From NCBI GenBank assembly GCA_016715885.1, contig JADJXL010000001.1, forward strand, positions 248,001 through 312,000: a stretch of DNA of 64,000 nt, written 5' to 3'. The DNA comes from Polyangiaceae bacterium (GTDB taxonomy: Bacteria > Myxococcota_A > Polyangia > Polyangiales > Polyangiaceae). A program made the translations under genes and the position numbers. The notes under the pieces were generated by a model, which was not told the DNA's origin, made no database searches, and saw only the letters and a list, made by a program, of their open reading frames with translations. Shown here piece after piece: positions 1-8,983 of this stretch. Every line of letters begins with the position of its first letter. The first letter of the stretch is position 1.

Positions 1-36
1 GTTTTTGGGGTGGGGAAGGGGTAGTGAAAAAAGTTG

Positions 37-65
37 TTGACAAGGGGCGGAAGGCGTGGTTTCTT
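37..65 (+). promoter_or_regulatory. possible promoter of tRNA-Thr
   Basis: A perfect TTGACA lies at 37-42. The position 17 bases further on holds TTTCTT at 60-65, a weak -10 match. The tRNA begins about 20 bases later. The -35 match and location are suggestive, but the -10 is poor. Confidence 0.3.
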
Positions 66-86
66 CCGCGCCCGCCGAACGGCAGT

Positions 87-161
<75 letters not shown>

Positions 162-328
162 AGGAATTCGCGAACGATTCCGTGGACTTGCGGTCCACGA
201 TACGAAACCGTAGGAATCACCGGGTTCCGTGAGCGCGTCCGGGGCGGATTTTGTTGCCCGTTTGTTACCCAGAACGTGAACGACCGAGCGGGCTCGGGCA
301 GGCTTATATAGGGCCTTCGTTAACTGCG

Positions 329-437
329 CTTTGGAAGGCTCGATTTTTCGGCACATGCGGCACCCCGAACTCGCCGCCTTCGGCGGCTCAAACAGCGGGG
401 TCCCCGCCGCAGCGCCGAAAAATCAAGCCTCCCAAAG
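329..437. repeat. 109-bp inverted repeat with nested hairpins
   Basis: Bases 329-352 pair with 414-437 over 24 positions with only two mismatches. The roughly 60 bases enclosed contain two further hairpins: GCCGCC-TTC-GGCGGC (373-387), and CGGGG/CCCCG around 396-406. Together they would fold as a multi-branched cruciform or RNA. No coding frame is convincing between the tRNA and 578. It may be a structured RNA, a terminator-like element or a miniature mobile repeat; nothing in the sequence decides between these. Confidence 0.6.
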
Positions 438-577
438 CTTGCGGTGTTCAAATCTCATTCCATCGGAGAGGAGATCGCTGCCGTCCCCGCTTCCGACTGC
501 ACCTAACGTGATGGATGCGTTGCCAGTTTGTGATACCGTCGGTTGAGTACGGGCGGTCTGGCGGAAAGGATTGCTCT

Positions 578-1054
578 ATGAAGGTGAATCGTCTGCTGCT
601 TGGAGGTGCGGTGGCAATTTCAATGATTGCACCGGGGCCATGGTCGGAAAATGCCAAGGCAAGTTCATCGTCGCCCTTCAACTGGACGATGCAGTGGCGT
701 TTGGTAAACGGTCGAACAAATAAACGTTTTCACGTACTCGAAGCGGGGACGCTGACACTGAGCGGAAAGTTGTGGATCCACGAAAAGCGACGTGGCGCGC
801 CGTCGCGGCCAATGCGAATCAAAATCGAAGTGGTGAAAGAAAGCAACGACGGAACCGACAGCGATGAGAAGAACTCGTTGTGCTCGGTGATCGTTACTCC
901 CAGCACGACCCTTCATGAGCGAACTGAATATTCGAAATCGTGCGGCCGAATCGAAACAGGAAAGTACTGGATACGTGTCAACAAGTTCGAGGCCGAATCT
1001 GGCGATGGCGACGGCTGGCACAATCAGGGCTCCGGCATACTCGTAACGGAATAA
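578..1054 (+). CDS. secreted hypothetical protein
   Basis: A 158-residue protein of unknown function. The ATG at 578 is chosen because GGAAAGGA (563-570) lies about 7 bases upstream and because the product then starts with a clean signal peptide: MKVNR, a hydrophobic stretch LLLGGAVAISMIAPG, then polar mature sequence. The mature part is rich in alternating beta-type sequence, with a Cys pair (ending SLCSV and SKSCG) that could form a disulfide. No family is recognised. It is followed directly by the VanZ-like gene, whose GTG start abuts this stop codon, so the two may be co-transcribed. Confidence 0.7.
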   Translation: MKVNRLLLGGAVAISMIAPGPWSENAKASSSSPFNWTMQWRLVNGRTNKRFHVLEAGTLTLSGKLWIHEKRRGAPSRPMRIKIEVVKESNDGTDSDEKNSLCSVIVTPSTTLHERTEYSKSCGRIETGKYWIRVNKFEAESGDGDGWHNQGSGILVTE

Positions 1055-1714
1055 GTGACGTCATTTCTTCCTCCTTCTATCCTTTTCCTTACGGGCGACG
1101 GTTGGTGCATTTCCAATCAACCGTTTCACCCAATTGAACCGCTACTTCTCATTTGGCCGTTGGTGCGTTTGCGGCGGCAGGGCGCTCGAGCTGGGTACCT
1201 GGTGTGTGTCGCGTTATTCTTCTTCTACCTTTGGGGAGTCTGCAATTATGCGATTTGCCCTCTTCCCATCGATGCCGACCTCATCGAATGGATGAGCAGC
1301 GTGCAAAGGTGGGACGAACGGCTCAATTTGAGGCCGCGTCTTCTATTGGATTTGCTCTATCACTGGCGTGATGCTGACGTCTTCTGGAACGTGGTGCTTG
1401 GTATTCCATTTGGATTGGGGTTGCCATTCGTCGTGTCGGACAAGTATCGAACGATGAAACACGTCATTGCTTTTGCCTTTGCGTTTGCGGCTGGCTTGGA
1501 ATTGATGCAGCTCGGTATTAGTTTGGCATTTTATGGTTTTCCCTACCGCAGTATCGATATTGAGGATGTCGTATTTGTTTTCGTTGGGGCCGTCCTCGGC
1601 GCCATGTGCACTTGGATAGGTGCTGTCATCTATCGCCGTATCGGATGGAATCGTGGTGCGCTCGTGCCTGTTTGGAATCACTTTCATGATGTGTTTTGCA
1701 GTTTCGGCGCATGA
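1055..1714 (+). CDS. VanZ-like membrane protein
   Basis: About 219 residues if the GTG right after the previous stop is used; no clear ribosome-binding site is seen and the true start may be up to 35 codons later. Hydrophobic helices run near residues 46-65 (YLVCVALFFFYLWGV), 112-127 (VFWNVVLGIPFGLGLP), 135-160 and 172-195. The pattern DVFWNVVLGIPFGLGLP followed by LELMQLGISL and R-SIDIEDVVFVFVGAVLG matches the VanZ family, named from teicoplanin resistance but mostly of unknown role in other bacteria. Family membership is fairly sure; no substrate is implied. The next gene starts 7 bases after this stop. Confidence 0.65.
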   Translation: MTSFLPPSILFLTGDGWCISNQPFHPIEPLLLIWPLVRLRRQGARAGYLVCVALFFFYLWGVCNYAICPLPIDADLIEWMSSVQRWDERLNLRPRLLLDLLYHWRDADVFWNVVLGIPFGLGLPFVVSDKYRTMKHVIAFAFAFAAGLELMQLGISLAFYGFPYRSIDIEDVVFVFVGAVLGAMCTWIGAVIYRRIGWNRGALVPVWNHFHDVFCSFGA

Positions 1715-1721
1715 AGCCCGA

Positions 1722-2012
1722 ATGGGCGCGAGGATCCGCAAATTGCGTATGGAGCAGGGACTATCGCTGCGCGATTTCGGAAAGCAGGCGTGTGTGCACC
1801 CGTTTCACGTCATGGCGATCAAGCTGGGGCAGTTGGCGACAAATATCAAGGTGCTACGGGCCATCGCAAAGGCACTCGGAATCGCTTCGCTCGACCTTTT
1901 GAACTGCGACACTGCAAACGACGATATCGGGCACCTTGTTGAGCTGATACGCAACCGGCCCGATTGCGTGCGGAAAGTCATGCTCAAGGTACGGCCGATC
2001 GTGGAGAACTGA
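1722..2012 (+). CDS. XRE-type helix-turn-helix regulator
   Basis: A 96-residue protein starting with the usual XRE layout: MGARIRKLRMEQGLSLRDFG, then a variant recognition region and LRAIAKALGIASLDLL. The start at 1722 puts the DNA-binding domain at the N terminus, 7 bases after the VanZ-like stop. An in-frame ATG at 1686 would add 12 residues and overlap that gene. The expected recognition helix (SRSYLSQIERG type) is replaced by VHPFHVMAIKLGQ, so DNA specificity is unclear. The C terminus is a short unassigned tail. It probably regulates itself and the adjacent membrane protein, by inference from linkage only. Confidence 0.65.
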   Translation: MGARIRKLRMEQGLSLRDFGKQACVHPFHVMAIKLGQLATNIKVLRAIAKALGIASLDLLNCDTANDDIGHLVELIRNRPDCVRKVMLKVRPIVEN

Positions 2013-2108
2013 AAGGCTGACGTGGAAAGCTATACGTCACCGCCACTCCAATGCAAGAAGCAAAACACAGGCGGGAGCACGCGTAGCCGATTCCTGTGCT
2101 GTAGCATG

Positions 2109-3023
2109 CTACACGTGCAGGTTCGCTGGCCGCACGAGTGGCGGAATCGCGACGAAGCCGGAATGACGCCCACCACGCCCCGAGGACGCGCGGGCGGCAT
2201 CGTAGATTGCAAGGCCAAGATCGTCGGGCAATGGCGACGGCGGTTTCATTCCGCGGCACATACGGTCGTTCCCAGCGAGCCAGGCCGTCAGTTTGTCGAT
2301 GAGTTCTCGAGGGGCATCGGCGAGCAGATCGGGCGGCTGGGGGCGCGCGCTAGTCTCATCAACAAGCGACACAAAAGAGGTCGTGCGCGCGACAAGAGCC
2401 GCTGCCGCGTCAGCCGACGGCGATGCAGAACCGATGATTACTCGGTGGCCTGGGATGCGGGTGTGGGCGTGCGTCCCGCGCTGGTCGGCATCGGCGAGGT
2501 TGAAGCGCCAGACGTCGGACACAATGAACTGCTGCCAGGTCAGCGATGTGCACCCAAGCGCGCGAACCATGCGCTCGTCGCAGACAATGGCATGCTTATT
2601 GTTGGCGGTGGTCTCGGTCGGCAGCGAAGGGGCGGATGCGACGACGAGAGCCGTGTCTACGAAAAGTGCCTTCGGGCGGCTATCGCGGGTTCTCAGGTGC
2701 CCGTAGACAATCGTGTCACCAGGGGAAACGACGAACGACAGGATCCGATCGGTGTCCGGTACGTAGTATTTGCCGCCGCGACGGTCGATCCTGCAAAAAG
2801 AGTGAATGAGTGGGAGCGGGCTTGCAAACGGGCACGGATCGATATTTGGGCCGGCGTGGTTGTCTGCGAAACCATCGATACAGGCTCGAATCGGCACGCT
2901 GGCCATTGTGGTGCGGTCGGACGCGATCGCCGCGATGGCCGAGAAGGCGTACCGACCTGGGATCCCCTTACGCGAGTCCAGCGGGTGGTGGAAGAAAAAA
3001 TACGCCATGGGTCGTCCAGCCAA
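2109..3023 (-). CDS. hypothetical protein
   Basis: A 304-residue protein with no recognised domain. The TTG at 3023 has GAGGA 5 bases upstream; an ATG at 3008 (starting MAYFFFHHPLDS) is an alternative with worse spacing. Composition is that of a soluble globular protein, with a segment KALFVDTALVVASAP near the middle and a Pro/Arg-rich C-terminal tail. The opposite strand is also open over the same interval, but that frame is extremely Arg-rich and looks like a shadow. The gene is convergent with the XRE gene. The function is unknown. Confidence 0.55.
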   Translation of the reverse strand: MAGRPMAYFFFHHPLDSRKGIPGRYAFSAIAAIASDRTTMASVPIRACIDGFADNHAGPNIDPCPFASPLPLIHSFCRIDRRGGKYYVPDTDRILSFVVSPGDTIVYGHLRTRDSRPKALFVDTALVVASAPSLPTETTANNKHAIVCDERMVRALGCTSLTWQQFIVSDVWRFNLADADQRGTHAHTRIPGHRVIIGSASPSADAAAALVARTTSFVSLVDETSARPQPPDLLADAPRELIDKLTAWLAGNDRMCRGMKPPSPLPDDLGLAIYDAARASSGRGGRHSGFVAIPPLVRPANLHV

Positions 3024-3114
3024 CTGTGTCCTCGGCTTGCCACCGTGGTCCCGGAAAAGCGTGGTTGGGTTGCCGCGGTCTTACTGCGCAATCTTGCCGG
3101 TTAGACTGCTGCCG

Positions 3115-3316
3115 CATGAAACCAGGTCCCATTCACCGCTTTGTCGCTTTCCTATCTCTCACGCAACTGGCGGGACATGCCCAGGACATCTGCTTGTCGT
3201 CGATGGGCTGGGGCATGTTCGCGCTTCCTGCAACTGATGATCACGACCACGAGGAAGATGGCACGGCGCAGGATACGTCTTCAATGCTAAGGCGCCGTTT
3301 CGCAATATCCGAATGA
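3115..3316 (+). CDS. possible small secreted peptide
   Basis: An ATG at 3115 opens a 66-residue frame that begins like an exported peptide (MKPGPIHRFVAFLSLTQLAG, then HAQD) and has an acidic His/Asp/Glu stretch TDDHDHEEDG. There is no clear ribosome-binding site, and its last 30 bases overlap the end of the lipoprotein gene on the other strand. It could equally be chance open sequence. Confidence 0.2.
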
Positions 3317-3559
3317 ATACTTCTGCTGCATGAGGCAGAGAGTGTCTTGATCGCGGCAGCAGCCCCAGCATGTGAGACTCGCATCTCGTTTGTAGCACTT
3401 ATCAGCGCAATCGAGCGCCTGCACCTTGCACTCTTCACGATCGGGCGGAGGGCCGCCATCAACGTCTGCAAAGCGGCTCTTCTGTTTTTCGCGCTGCCGG
3501 CAACCAATTATGGCGATTGCGAGAGAGGCGGCACAAAGCAGGACACGGGTTGCCTTCAT
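3287..3559 (-). CDS. small Cys-rich lipoprotein
   Basis: A 90-residue protein that starts with a lipoprotein signal: MKATR, then a hydrophobic stretch ending LAIAIIGC, where the Cys would be lipidated. The mature part carries ten or so further cysteines in patterns such as CADKCYK and CWGCCRDQDTLC, suggesting a disulfide-stabilised periplasmic or outer-membrane domain. No family is recognised. The ATG at 3559 is the natural start for the signal sequence. Confidence 0.7.
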   Translation of the reverse strand: MKATRVLLCAASLAIAIIGCRQREKQKSRFADVDGGPPPDREECKVQALDCADKCYKRDASLTCWGCCRDQDTLCLMQQKYSFGYCETAP

Positions 3560-3820
3560 CTACATGTTCCTTGTGCGGCGAGCGTAACGACTTGCAGGAC
3601 GACGACAGTCATGAAAACTCCCCCGGATGAAGTGTGTTGTGACGCAGCGTTAAAAGCTGCCGTTTTACGCCAACCTGATGTCCCATGGAAGATAAATTTG
3701 AAGATCACTCGGGCTGAGGCAAAACAAACAGTCATACCACTTTGCAGCGACGACAACCGCCATCGCTTCCCAAGTCGTTGCCTTGCGTCGACATCTCCCA
3801 CCCGCCCCGCGTCCGCGACC

Positions 3821-3850
3821 TGTGACCACCGTGCCCGCACGGTTGTCACA
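3821..3850. promoter_or_regulatory. 30-bp near-perfect palindrome in a gene-free gap
   Basis: TGTGACCACCGTGC and GCACGGTTGTCACA form 14-base arms around CC, with one mismatch. It sits in the 537-bp interval 3560-4096, where no convincing gene is seen on either strand. No T-run follows, so a simple terminator is unlikely; an operator for a dimeric regulator of the flanking genes is possible. Confidence 0.45.
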
Positions 3851-4096
3851 GGCGCCTTCGTATCGATACCACCTCGACATGTCGCTCGCCGAAAACCATG
3901 TCGCATCCAATTCACCGCGTCGGCGTGGTCGTGCACCGCAATGGCAAGGCCGCTCGACGTCTACCGCGCATCGCGTGAACGATAGGTCGATGTCGAGCTA
4001 CCTCGCAATCCCCACCATCCCGCCTCGAGCTTCCCCGACATCTCCGCCAAACGTCCACTAAATCGCCACATCTTCGTGCTTCAATGACGCCACGCC

Positions 4097-4726
4097 ATGC
4101 CGAACTCCCCTCGCTCGCCCTCGACGGCACCGACCGAACTTGCACGGCGCGCCTTCGATATCAGCTTCGCGCTCATCGGCTGTAACATCTTCGCACCATT
4201 CTTTCTGATCGCCTCCGCGCTCATCAAGCTCGACGACGGAGGCCCAGTGCTCTTCCGACAAGAACGCGTCGGACGCGGGCGACGGCGCTTTTCAATCCTC
4301 AAGTTTCGCACGATGCGCAAAGGAAAGGTAACACGTGTCGGCGCGTGGCTCCGCGCAACAGGGCTCGATGAAACTGCCCAATTCCTGAACGTGCTCCGCG
4401 GCGATATGAGCATGGTCGGGCCGCGACCCCTCACCCAGGCCGATATCGAACGCCTCGGCTGGACCCGAAAAGAACACGATTCACGCTGGGACGTGAACCC
4501 GGGTATCACGGGCCTCGCCCAGCTCTTCGGTCCCAAATTCGCGCGCGGGACGCTGCGGTTCGATAAGCTCTATGCAGCGAAGCGCTCGGCTTGGCTCGAT
4601 ACGCAGCTCATCGCCGCGTCGTTTGTCGTGAACATCGTGGGCAAACAGCGAACACGAGGGTGGCTATGGAAGCTGCGCGCCGTCAGAAGGCGCACGGCCA
4701 TGATATATTTCAAACGGAATCGATGA
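4097..4726 (+). CDS. initiating sugar-phosphate transferase (WcaJ/PF02397 type)
   Basis: A 209-residue protein of the bacterial sugar transferase family, which moves a hexose-1-phosphate onto undecaprenyl phosphate to begin exopolysaccharide or O-antigen synthesis. The N-terminal hydrophobic segment (about 22-45) would anchor it in the inner membrane. Family blocks are all visible: DGGPVLFRQERVGRG, ILKFRTMR, LDETAQFLNVLRGDMSMVGPRP and PGITGLAQLFG. It is the short, catalytic-domain-only form (about 200 residues) without the N-terminal multi-helix region of long WcaJ proteins. It precedes the radical SAM gene by 12 bases, suggesting co-transcription. Confidence 0.88.
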   Translation: MPNSPRSPSTAPTELARRAFDISFALIGCNIFAPFFLIASALIKLDDGGPVLFRQERVGRGRRRFSILKFRTMRKGKVTRVGAWLRATGLDETAQFLNVLRGDMSMVGPRPLTQADIERLGWTRKEHDSRWDVNPGITGLAQLFGPKFARGTLRFDKLYAAKRSAWLDTQLIAASFVVNIVGKQRTRGWLWKLRAVRRRTAMIYFKRNR

Positions 4727-4738
4727 CAAGGAGGAGTG

Positions 4739-6333
4739 ATGAACGTCCCGCGACGCATTGACCCTGAAGAACCATTCCGATCACCCATCGAAAAGCGGTG
4801 GGTGCCGCGCTCGATGCGCGTCGCCCCGCCCCTCGACGCAATTCGGCGAGCAGGGCCCATAACACCTCGACGCGCCCTCCTCATCAATCCATTTTATCCC
4901 AAAGACCCGAATGCGAGCTTCGGCAAACACGTCCTCACACCGACACTCGCCCTCACGAGCATTGCAGGTGCTACGCCGCCAGGTTGGGACGTCGCCTATT
5001 GGGACGAAAACCTCTTGCTCGGCCCGCCGCCGTCGGATCCTCTCCCGGAGGTCGTTGGCATTACGGTGCACCTCACGTTCGCCAAGCGCGCTTATGAGCT
5101 TGCCCGCGCATATCGAGCCCGCGGGTGCAAAGTCGTGCTCGGAGGCTTGCACGCGCTGTCCTGCCCCGAAGAAGTCGCGCCCCACGCGGACGCAATGGCC
5201 ATTGGCGAGGGTGTCGAATTGTGGCCGAAGATTCTCGGCGACGTCGAGGCAGGCTCGCTCCAGCCCGTGTACCGTGCACAATTCGATACACCCTACCGCG
5301 ACGATCCGCCGCCGAAACGCGAGATTCTACCGCGTGAGAGTTTTTGACGACGACCAGCGTGAATGCAACGCGCGGCTGCCATAACCGCTGCGGATTCTGC
5401 TACCTGGCCACCGATGGATTGCGAATGCCGTACCGAATGCGCGATCCCGAGCAAATCGCCGCGGAAATCAGAAACGACGGCCAGCCTTATGCCGTTTTCA
5501 CCGACAACAACCTCGGCTCGAACAAGAAATATCTCCATAAACTCTGCGAGGCCCTGCGTCCCCTCGAAAAGATATGGAGCGCCGCCGTCACGCTCGACGT
5601 GACGGATGACCCATCGCTCGTCCGAGCCATGGCCCTTTCTGGTTGCACGGGCGTATTCATCGGCTTCGAATCGCTCTCCGACGACAACATCAAAGAATCC
5701 CGAAAAAAGATGCCGCGCGCCGCGGATTATGCGCGGCGCGTCCGAATGCTGCACGAAAACGGTATTCAAGTCAATGGCAGTTTTGTTCTTGGCTTCGACC
5801 ACGACCATCGAGATACCTTCGCCACGCGCGCCGAATGGATCGAAGACACGCGCCTCGAATGTGCGACGTTCCATATCCTGACCCCATACCCGGGGACGCC
5901 ACTGTTTCGACAAATGGAGGCCGAGGGCCGGCTGCTCCACAAAGACTACAGCCTCTACGACACGGCGCACGTCGTTTTTCAGCCCAAAAACATGACGCCC
6001 GAAGACCTCGCGCAAGGCTACGCATGGCTCTACCAGCGCCTTTTCTCGCACGCATCGATATGGCAGCGCCGTCCTTCGGATGCCAATGCGATCCTGCCGT
6101 ACCTCGGAATGAGCTACCTCTACAAACGCTCGAATCCAATATGGCACCTGCTCATCCGCTCGAAGCTCACGCGCGCCGTCTGGTCCCCGCTCGTCGAATG
6201 GACCAGACGCCGCCACATCACCTTCCGCGAACGCCTCGCAGCGCTCCCGATTGAAGGGCCAGCGTGCGTTGAAGCAAAGCCCAATGCTGCGCCGAGACCA
6301 AGGAGCCTCACGGTCATATCGGCAGGGCTCTGA
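4739..6333 (+). CDS. B12-binding radical SAM protein, frameshifted
   Basis: Two adjoining frames together make one cobalamin-binding radical SAM enzyme. The first (ATG 4739, GGAGG 4 bases upstream) holds the B12-binding domain, with VVLGGLHALSCPEEV and an IGEGVELW block. It ends at TGA 5345-5347. The second, from TTG 5344, continues with TTTSVNATRGCHNRCGFC, whose CxxxCxxC binds the 4Fe-4S cluster, and later GFESLSDDNIKESRKKM. The join lies at a run of five T (5340-5344); reading one T twice would restore a single 531-residue protein. Either the T-run is an error or mutation, or two coupled genes overlap by TTGA. The substrate is unknown; the upstream sugar transferase hints at envelope chemistry. 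Confidence 0.75.
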
Positions 6334-6396
6334 TTCGACAGCGCGTGTCGATATTTGTCTTCCGCTCGCGCCTCGGGTTCATGATACCCTCCACCC

Positions 6397-7027
6397 ATGA
6401 CTCGATCTTTTCACCGAAGCAGCACGCCACTCTTCATTTTCGCATTTTTTGCAGCCACCATCGCTGCGTGCTTCCTCGTCAGCTTGGCACCCGGGACGAT
6501 TCCGTATCGCGTGGTCAAAGTCATTCCGCTGTTTTTGTTATGCGCTGCGCGCTTTCGCGATCGCAAAGAACCACTTTCCGCGTTCGTAGGGCTCGGTCTT
6601 TTGCTTCGCTCGTCGGCGATGCGGTCATCGATGATACTTTCATCGGCGGGCTCGCTGCGTTTTTCGTCGCGCACGTCCTTTATCTGGTTGCAATGGGTTT
6701 GCCCACGCGCACGATGGGCACGGTTCTTTCAAAGCTCCCAGCGCTCGTATTGGGCGGGGCCATTTGGTGGGTTCTCGTGGGATCCGGCCGCGCACCCGGA
6801 GCTTTTGCGCGGGCCGATCACTGCGTACGTGGTCGTCATTGCGACCATGCTCGGCCGCTCGATCGGACGAGCTTTCGTTGATCCAAAAGACGGCAGCGCT
6901 CGCATTTTTCCTCGGTGCGCTGCTCTTCGTCTTGTCGGATACGCTCATCGGCGTCAATCGATGGGTGACTCCCATTCCACTCGCGGGCGTATGGATCCTC
7001 GCGACGTATTACACAGGGCAATTTTGA
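6397..7027 (+). pseudogene. YhhN/lysoplasmalogenase-family protein, multiply frameshifted
   Basis: Pieces of one YhhN-family membrane protein are spread over three frames. They read, in order: an N terminus with KVIPLFLLCAARF and AFVGLGLL; then LVGDAVIDDTFIGGLAAFFV with GTVLSKLPALVLGGAIWW; then PELLRGPITAYVVVIATMLG; then ALAFFLGALLFVLSDTLIG to a stop at 7027. The family cleaves lysoplasmalogens or plays a related lipid role. Shifts fall near 6605 (probably a lost T), 6795 and 6890. As written no functional product is possible; sequence error is as likely as decay because neighbouring genes are hit in the same way. Confidence 0.7.
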
Positions 7028-7074
7028 TTTATTCCGGGATCGTCGAAGGCACCCGCCGCTGACATGCCCGCTGC

Positions 7075-8028
7075 TCATCCTTTGTCGAGTACCCCGGCGC
7101 GGTAATCTGCCCAGGCACGTTCGATCCTCGGCTTCGGTGTTCATGACGAACGGTCCGCGTTGCACGATCGGTTCTCGCAATGGTTTGCCCGCGGCGATGA
7201 GCACTTCGCTGCGCAATCGTGCGCGCATGCGTATTCGCTCGCCCGGCCCGAGCACCGCGATGCGCCCGGTTGCCACGGTCGTTTCGGCATTTTCCGCGCC
7301 AATGTCTAGTTCGCCGCTGCCCACGAAAACGAATGCCGCGTGCTCGGCCGGCGTATCCACCTCGAACGCGCGATCATCCTCGAGCACCGCCGTCGCGACG
7401 ATGGGCTGCGTCGGGCGCGTACGCACGGGTCCTGCAGCCCATTGACGTCGCCCGAGATGACGCGCACGCGTCCGGATGCCGTCGCCAAAACGGATTCCGC
7501 AATCGCCGAAGGCGCCAAGTCTTGATAATATTGCGGGCACATTTTTTCTTTGGCTGGCAGATTCACCCACAACTGATAACCCGACATGAGCCCTCGCTCT
7601 TGTTCGGGCATTTCCGAATGTATGATGCCTCGACCGGCCGTCATCCATTGCGACCCGCCGCCCGTGATCAATCCTTGATTGCCGCGGCTGTCTTTGTGCC
7701 GCATGCGTCCTTCGAGCATCACCGTCACGGTCTCGAATCCGCGATGCGGATGATCCGGAAAGCCTCGAATGTATGCGCCAGGTTCGTTTGAATGGAACCT
7801 GTCGAGCATGATGAAGGGATCGAGGTTTCGTAATGCGGGTTGACCGATAACGCGCGAAAGCTCGACGCCGGCGCCGTCTTTCGTGGGCATGCCTGCGAGC
7901 ACGCGCGTGACGGGCCGTCGCGTGACGGTCGTTATCGCAGGAGCCGATGCGGAGCGGCATCCAAGTGTCGCCGAAGCGGCCCAAAGTCCAGTTCCGACGA
8001 GGAATCGACGACGCGCAAGCACGAGCAT
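7075..8028 (-). pseudogene. exported pirin-family protein, frameshifted
   Basis: A bicupin pirin with an N-terminal twin-arginine-type signal (ARRRFLVGTGLWAAS) ending in a Cys lipobox-like ATLGC, so it would be exported; most pirins are cytoplasmic. The metal-site region is visible in FPDHPHRGFETVT and GIIHSEMPEQE. The frame changes near 7440, next to a G3 run, and continues with TRPTQPIVATAVLEDD and PIVQRGPFVMNTEAE. It changes again near 7120, to end AWADYRAGVLDKG at 7075. Two one-base shifts thus interrupt an otherwise complete pirin. ATG 8028 is used because it precedes the RR motif directly. Confidence 0.72.
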
Positions 8029-8120
8029 ATTCGCAGGATACACCGGGACATTGCGTCGATCAAGCGATTGGCATCGAGGGCATCGAGATGTCCATTGAAC
8101 AGACGCGCTCGTACGACGCG

Positions 8121-8516
8121 TCAGCAGCCGCCTGGTTCAGGTGCTTTGCCGTGAGCGGCTTTGTACAGCATCGGGTACAGGCAATTGCTCGAGAAAAAGC
8201 CCTGGTGATCGATGGTGAATTGGGTTGAGTCATGGATATTGATGACCGTCTCGCGACCATTGAGGAAAACCGTGTAGTCGCCGTCGCCGATCACGCACTT
8301 GTGTGCTTTGCCGATGGGAATCGAACGCGCGGTTTCGAGACACGCGAGTAGCTCGCCGGTGTCGAGCACGAGCTCCACTTCGTTGCCTTCGTGATCATGC
8401 CGTCCAGAAACGCTGGTTACGTTGCTCGGCACCTCGGGCGGGCTCCCCGAGCATCCTGACGCCACGACGAGCGCGAGGCACGCGCCCCACAGACCTGCGA
8501 ACTTGCAAAGGTTCAT
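8121..8516 (-). CDS. hypothetical lipoprotein
   Basis: A 131-residue protein beginning MNLCKFAGLWGACLALVVASGC, a typical lipoprotein signal with the Cys at residue 22. The mature domain is small and beta-rich, with a conserved-looking pair of Cys residues and a C-terminal ...PEPGGC. No family is recognised. A GTG two codons upstream is also possible. It is unbroken although it lies inside the frameshift-rich region. Confidence 0.6.
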   Translation of the reverse strand: MNLCKFAGLWGACLALVVASGCSGSPPEVPSNVTSVSGRHDHEGNEVELVLDTGELLACLETARSIPIGKAHKCVIGDGDYTVFLNGRETVINIHDSTQFTIDHQGFFSSNCLYPMLYKAAHGKAPEPGGC

Positions 8517-8603
8517 CGACACATGGTCGCGGTTACAGGGCGATGTGTCAACTCCCTACGCACGGGCTGGAGTAGACCACCCGCATATCCGCAGACCGCT
8601 ACG

Positions 8604-8885
8604 CAAGCGCTTGCGACGGCACCCGCACCATCGCAGAAGCCCGATCAAGCGCTTGCGACGGCACATGCGTCATCGCAGAAGCTCGATCAAGCGCTTGCGA
8701 CGGCATCCGCATATCCGCACACCGGTACGCAAGCGCTTGCGACGGCACGTGCGCCATCGCAGAAGCTCGCTCGAGCGCTTGCGACGGCACGTGCGCCATC
8801 GCAGAAGCTCGCTCGAGCGCTTGCGACGGCACGTGCGCCATCGCAGAAGCTCGCTCGAGCGCTTGCGGACGCGAATGCACGATGG
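8604..8885. repeat. 42-bp tandem repeat array
   Basis: Six full 42-bp units start at 8604, 8646, 8688, 8730, 8772 and 8814, with partial units before (from about 8578) and after (from 8856). Each unit begins with CAAGCGCTTGCG or CGAGCGCTTGCG, containing the palindrome AGCGCT, and most then read ACGGCA...CCATCGCAGAAGC. Units 4-6 are nearly identical. Because 42 is a multiple of three and the unit lacks stops, several frames on both strands stay open, so coding status cannot be told from openness. The gap 8517-8983 holds no other clear gene. Confidence 0.85.
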
Positions 8886-8983
8886 TGGACATGCTTCGTA
8901 GCTCCTTGCGGCCCGGTTTGTAGGTTGGATCTACCTCCATCGCGCTTGTGTTCGCGACGCGCCTTTGGTAGAGCGCTCAACTT

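Noticed and set aside
2022..3104. Long open plus-strand frame of 360 codons
   Set aside because: Extremely Arg-rich with no recognisable fold; it mirrors the minus-strand gene 2109-3023, which has normal composition.
8604..8885. CRISPR-like array
   Set aside because: Units follow each other without unique spacers and no cas genes are near.
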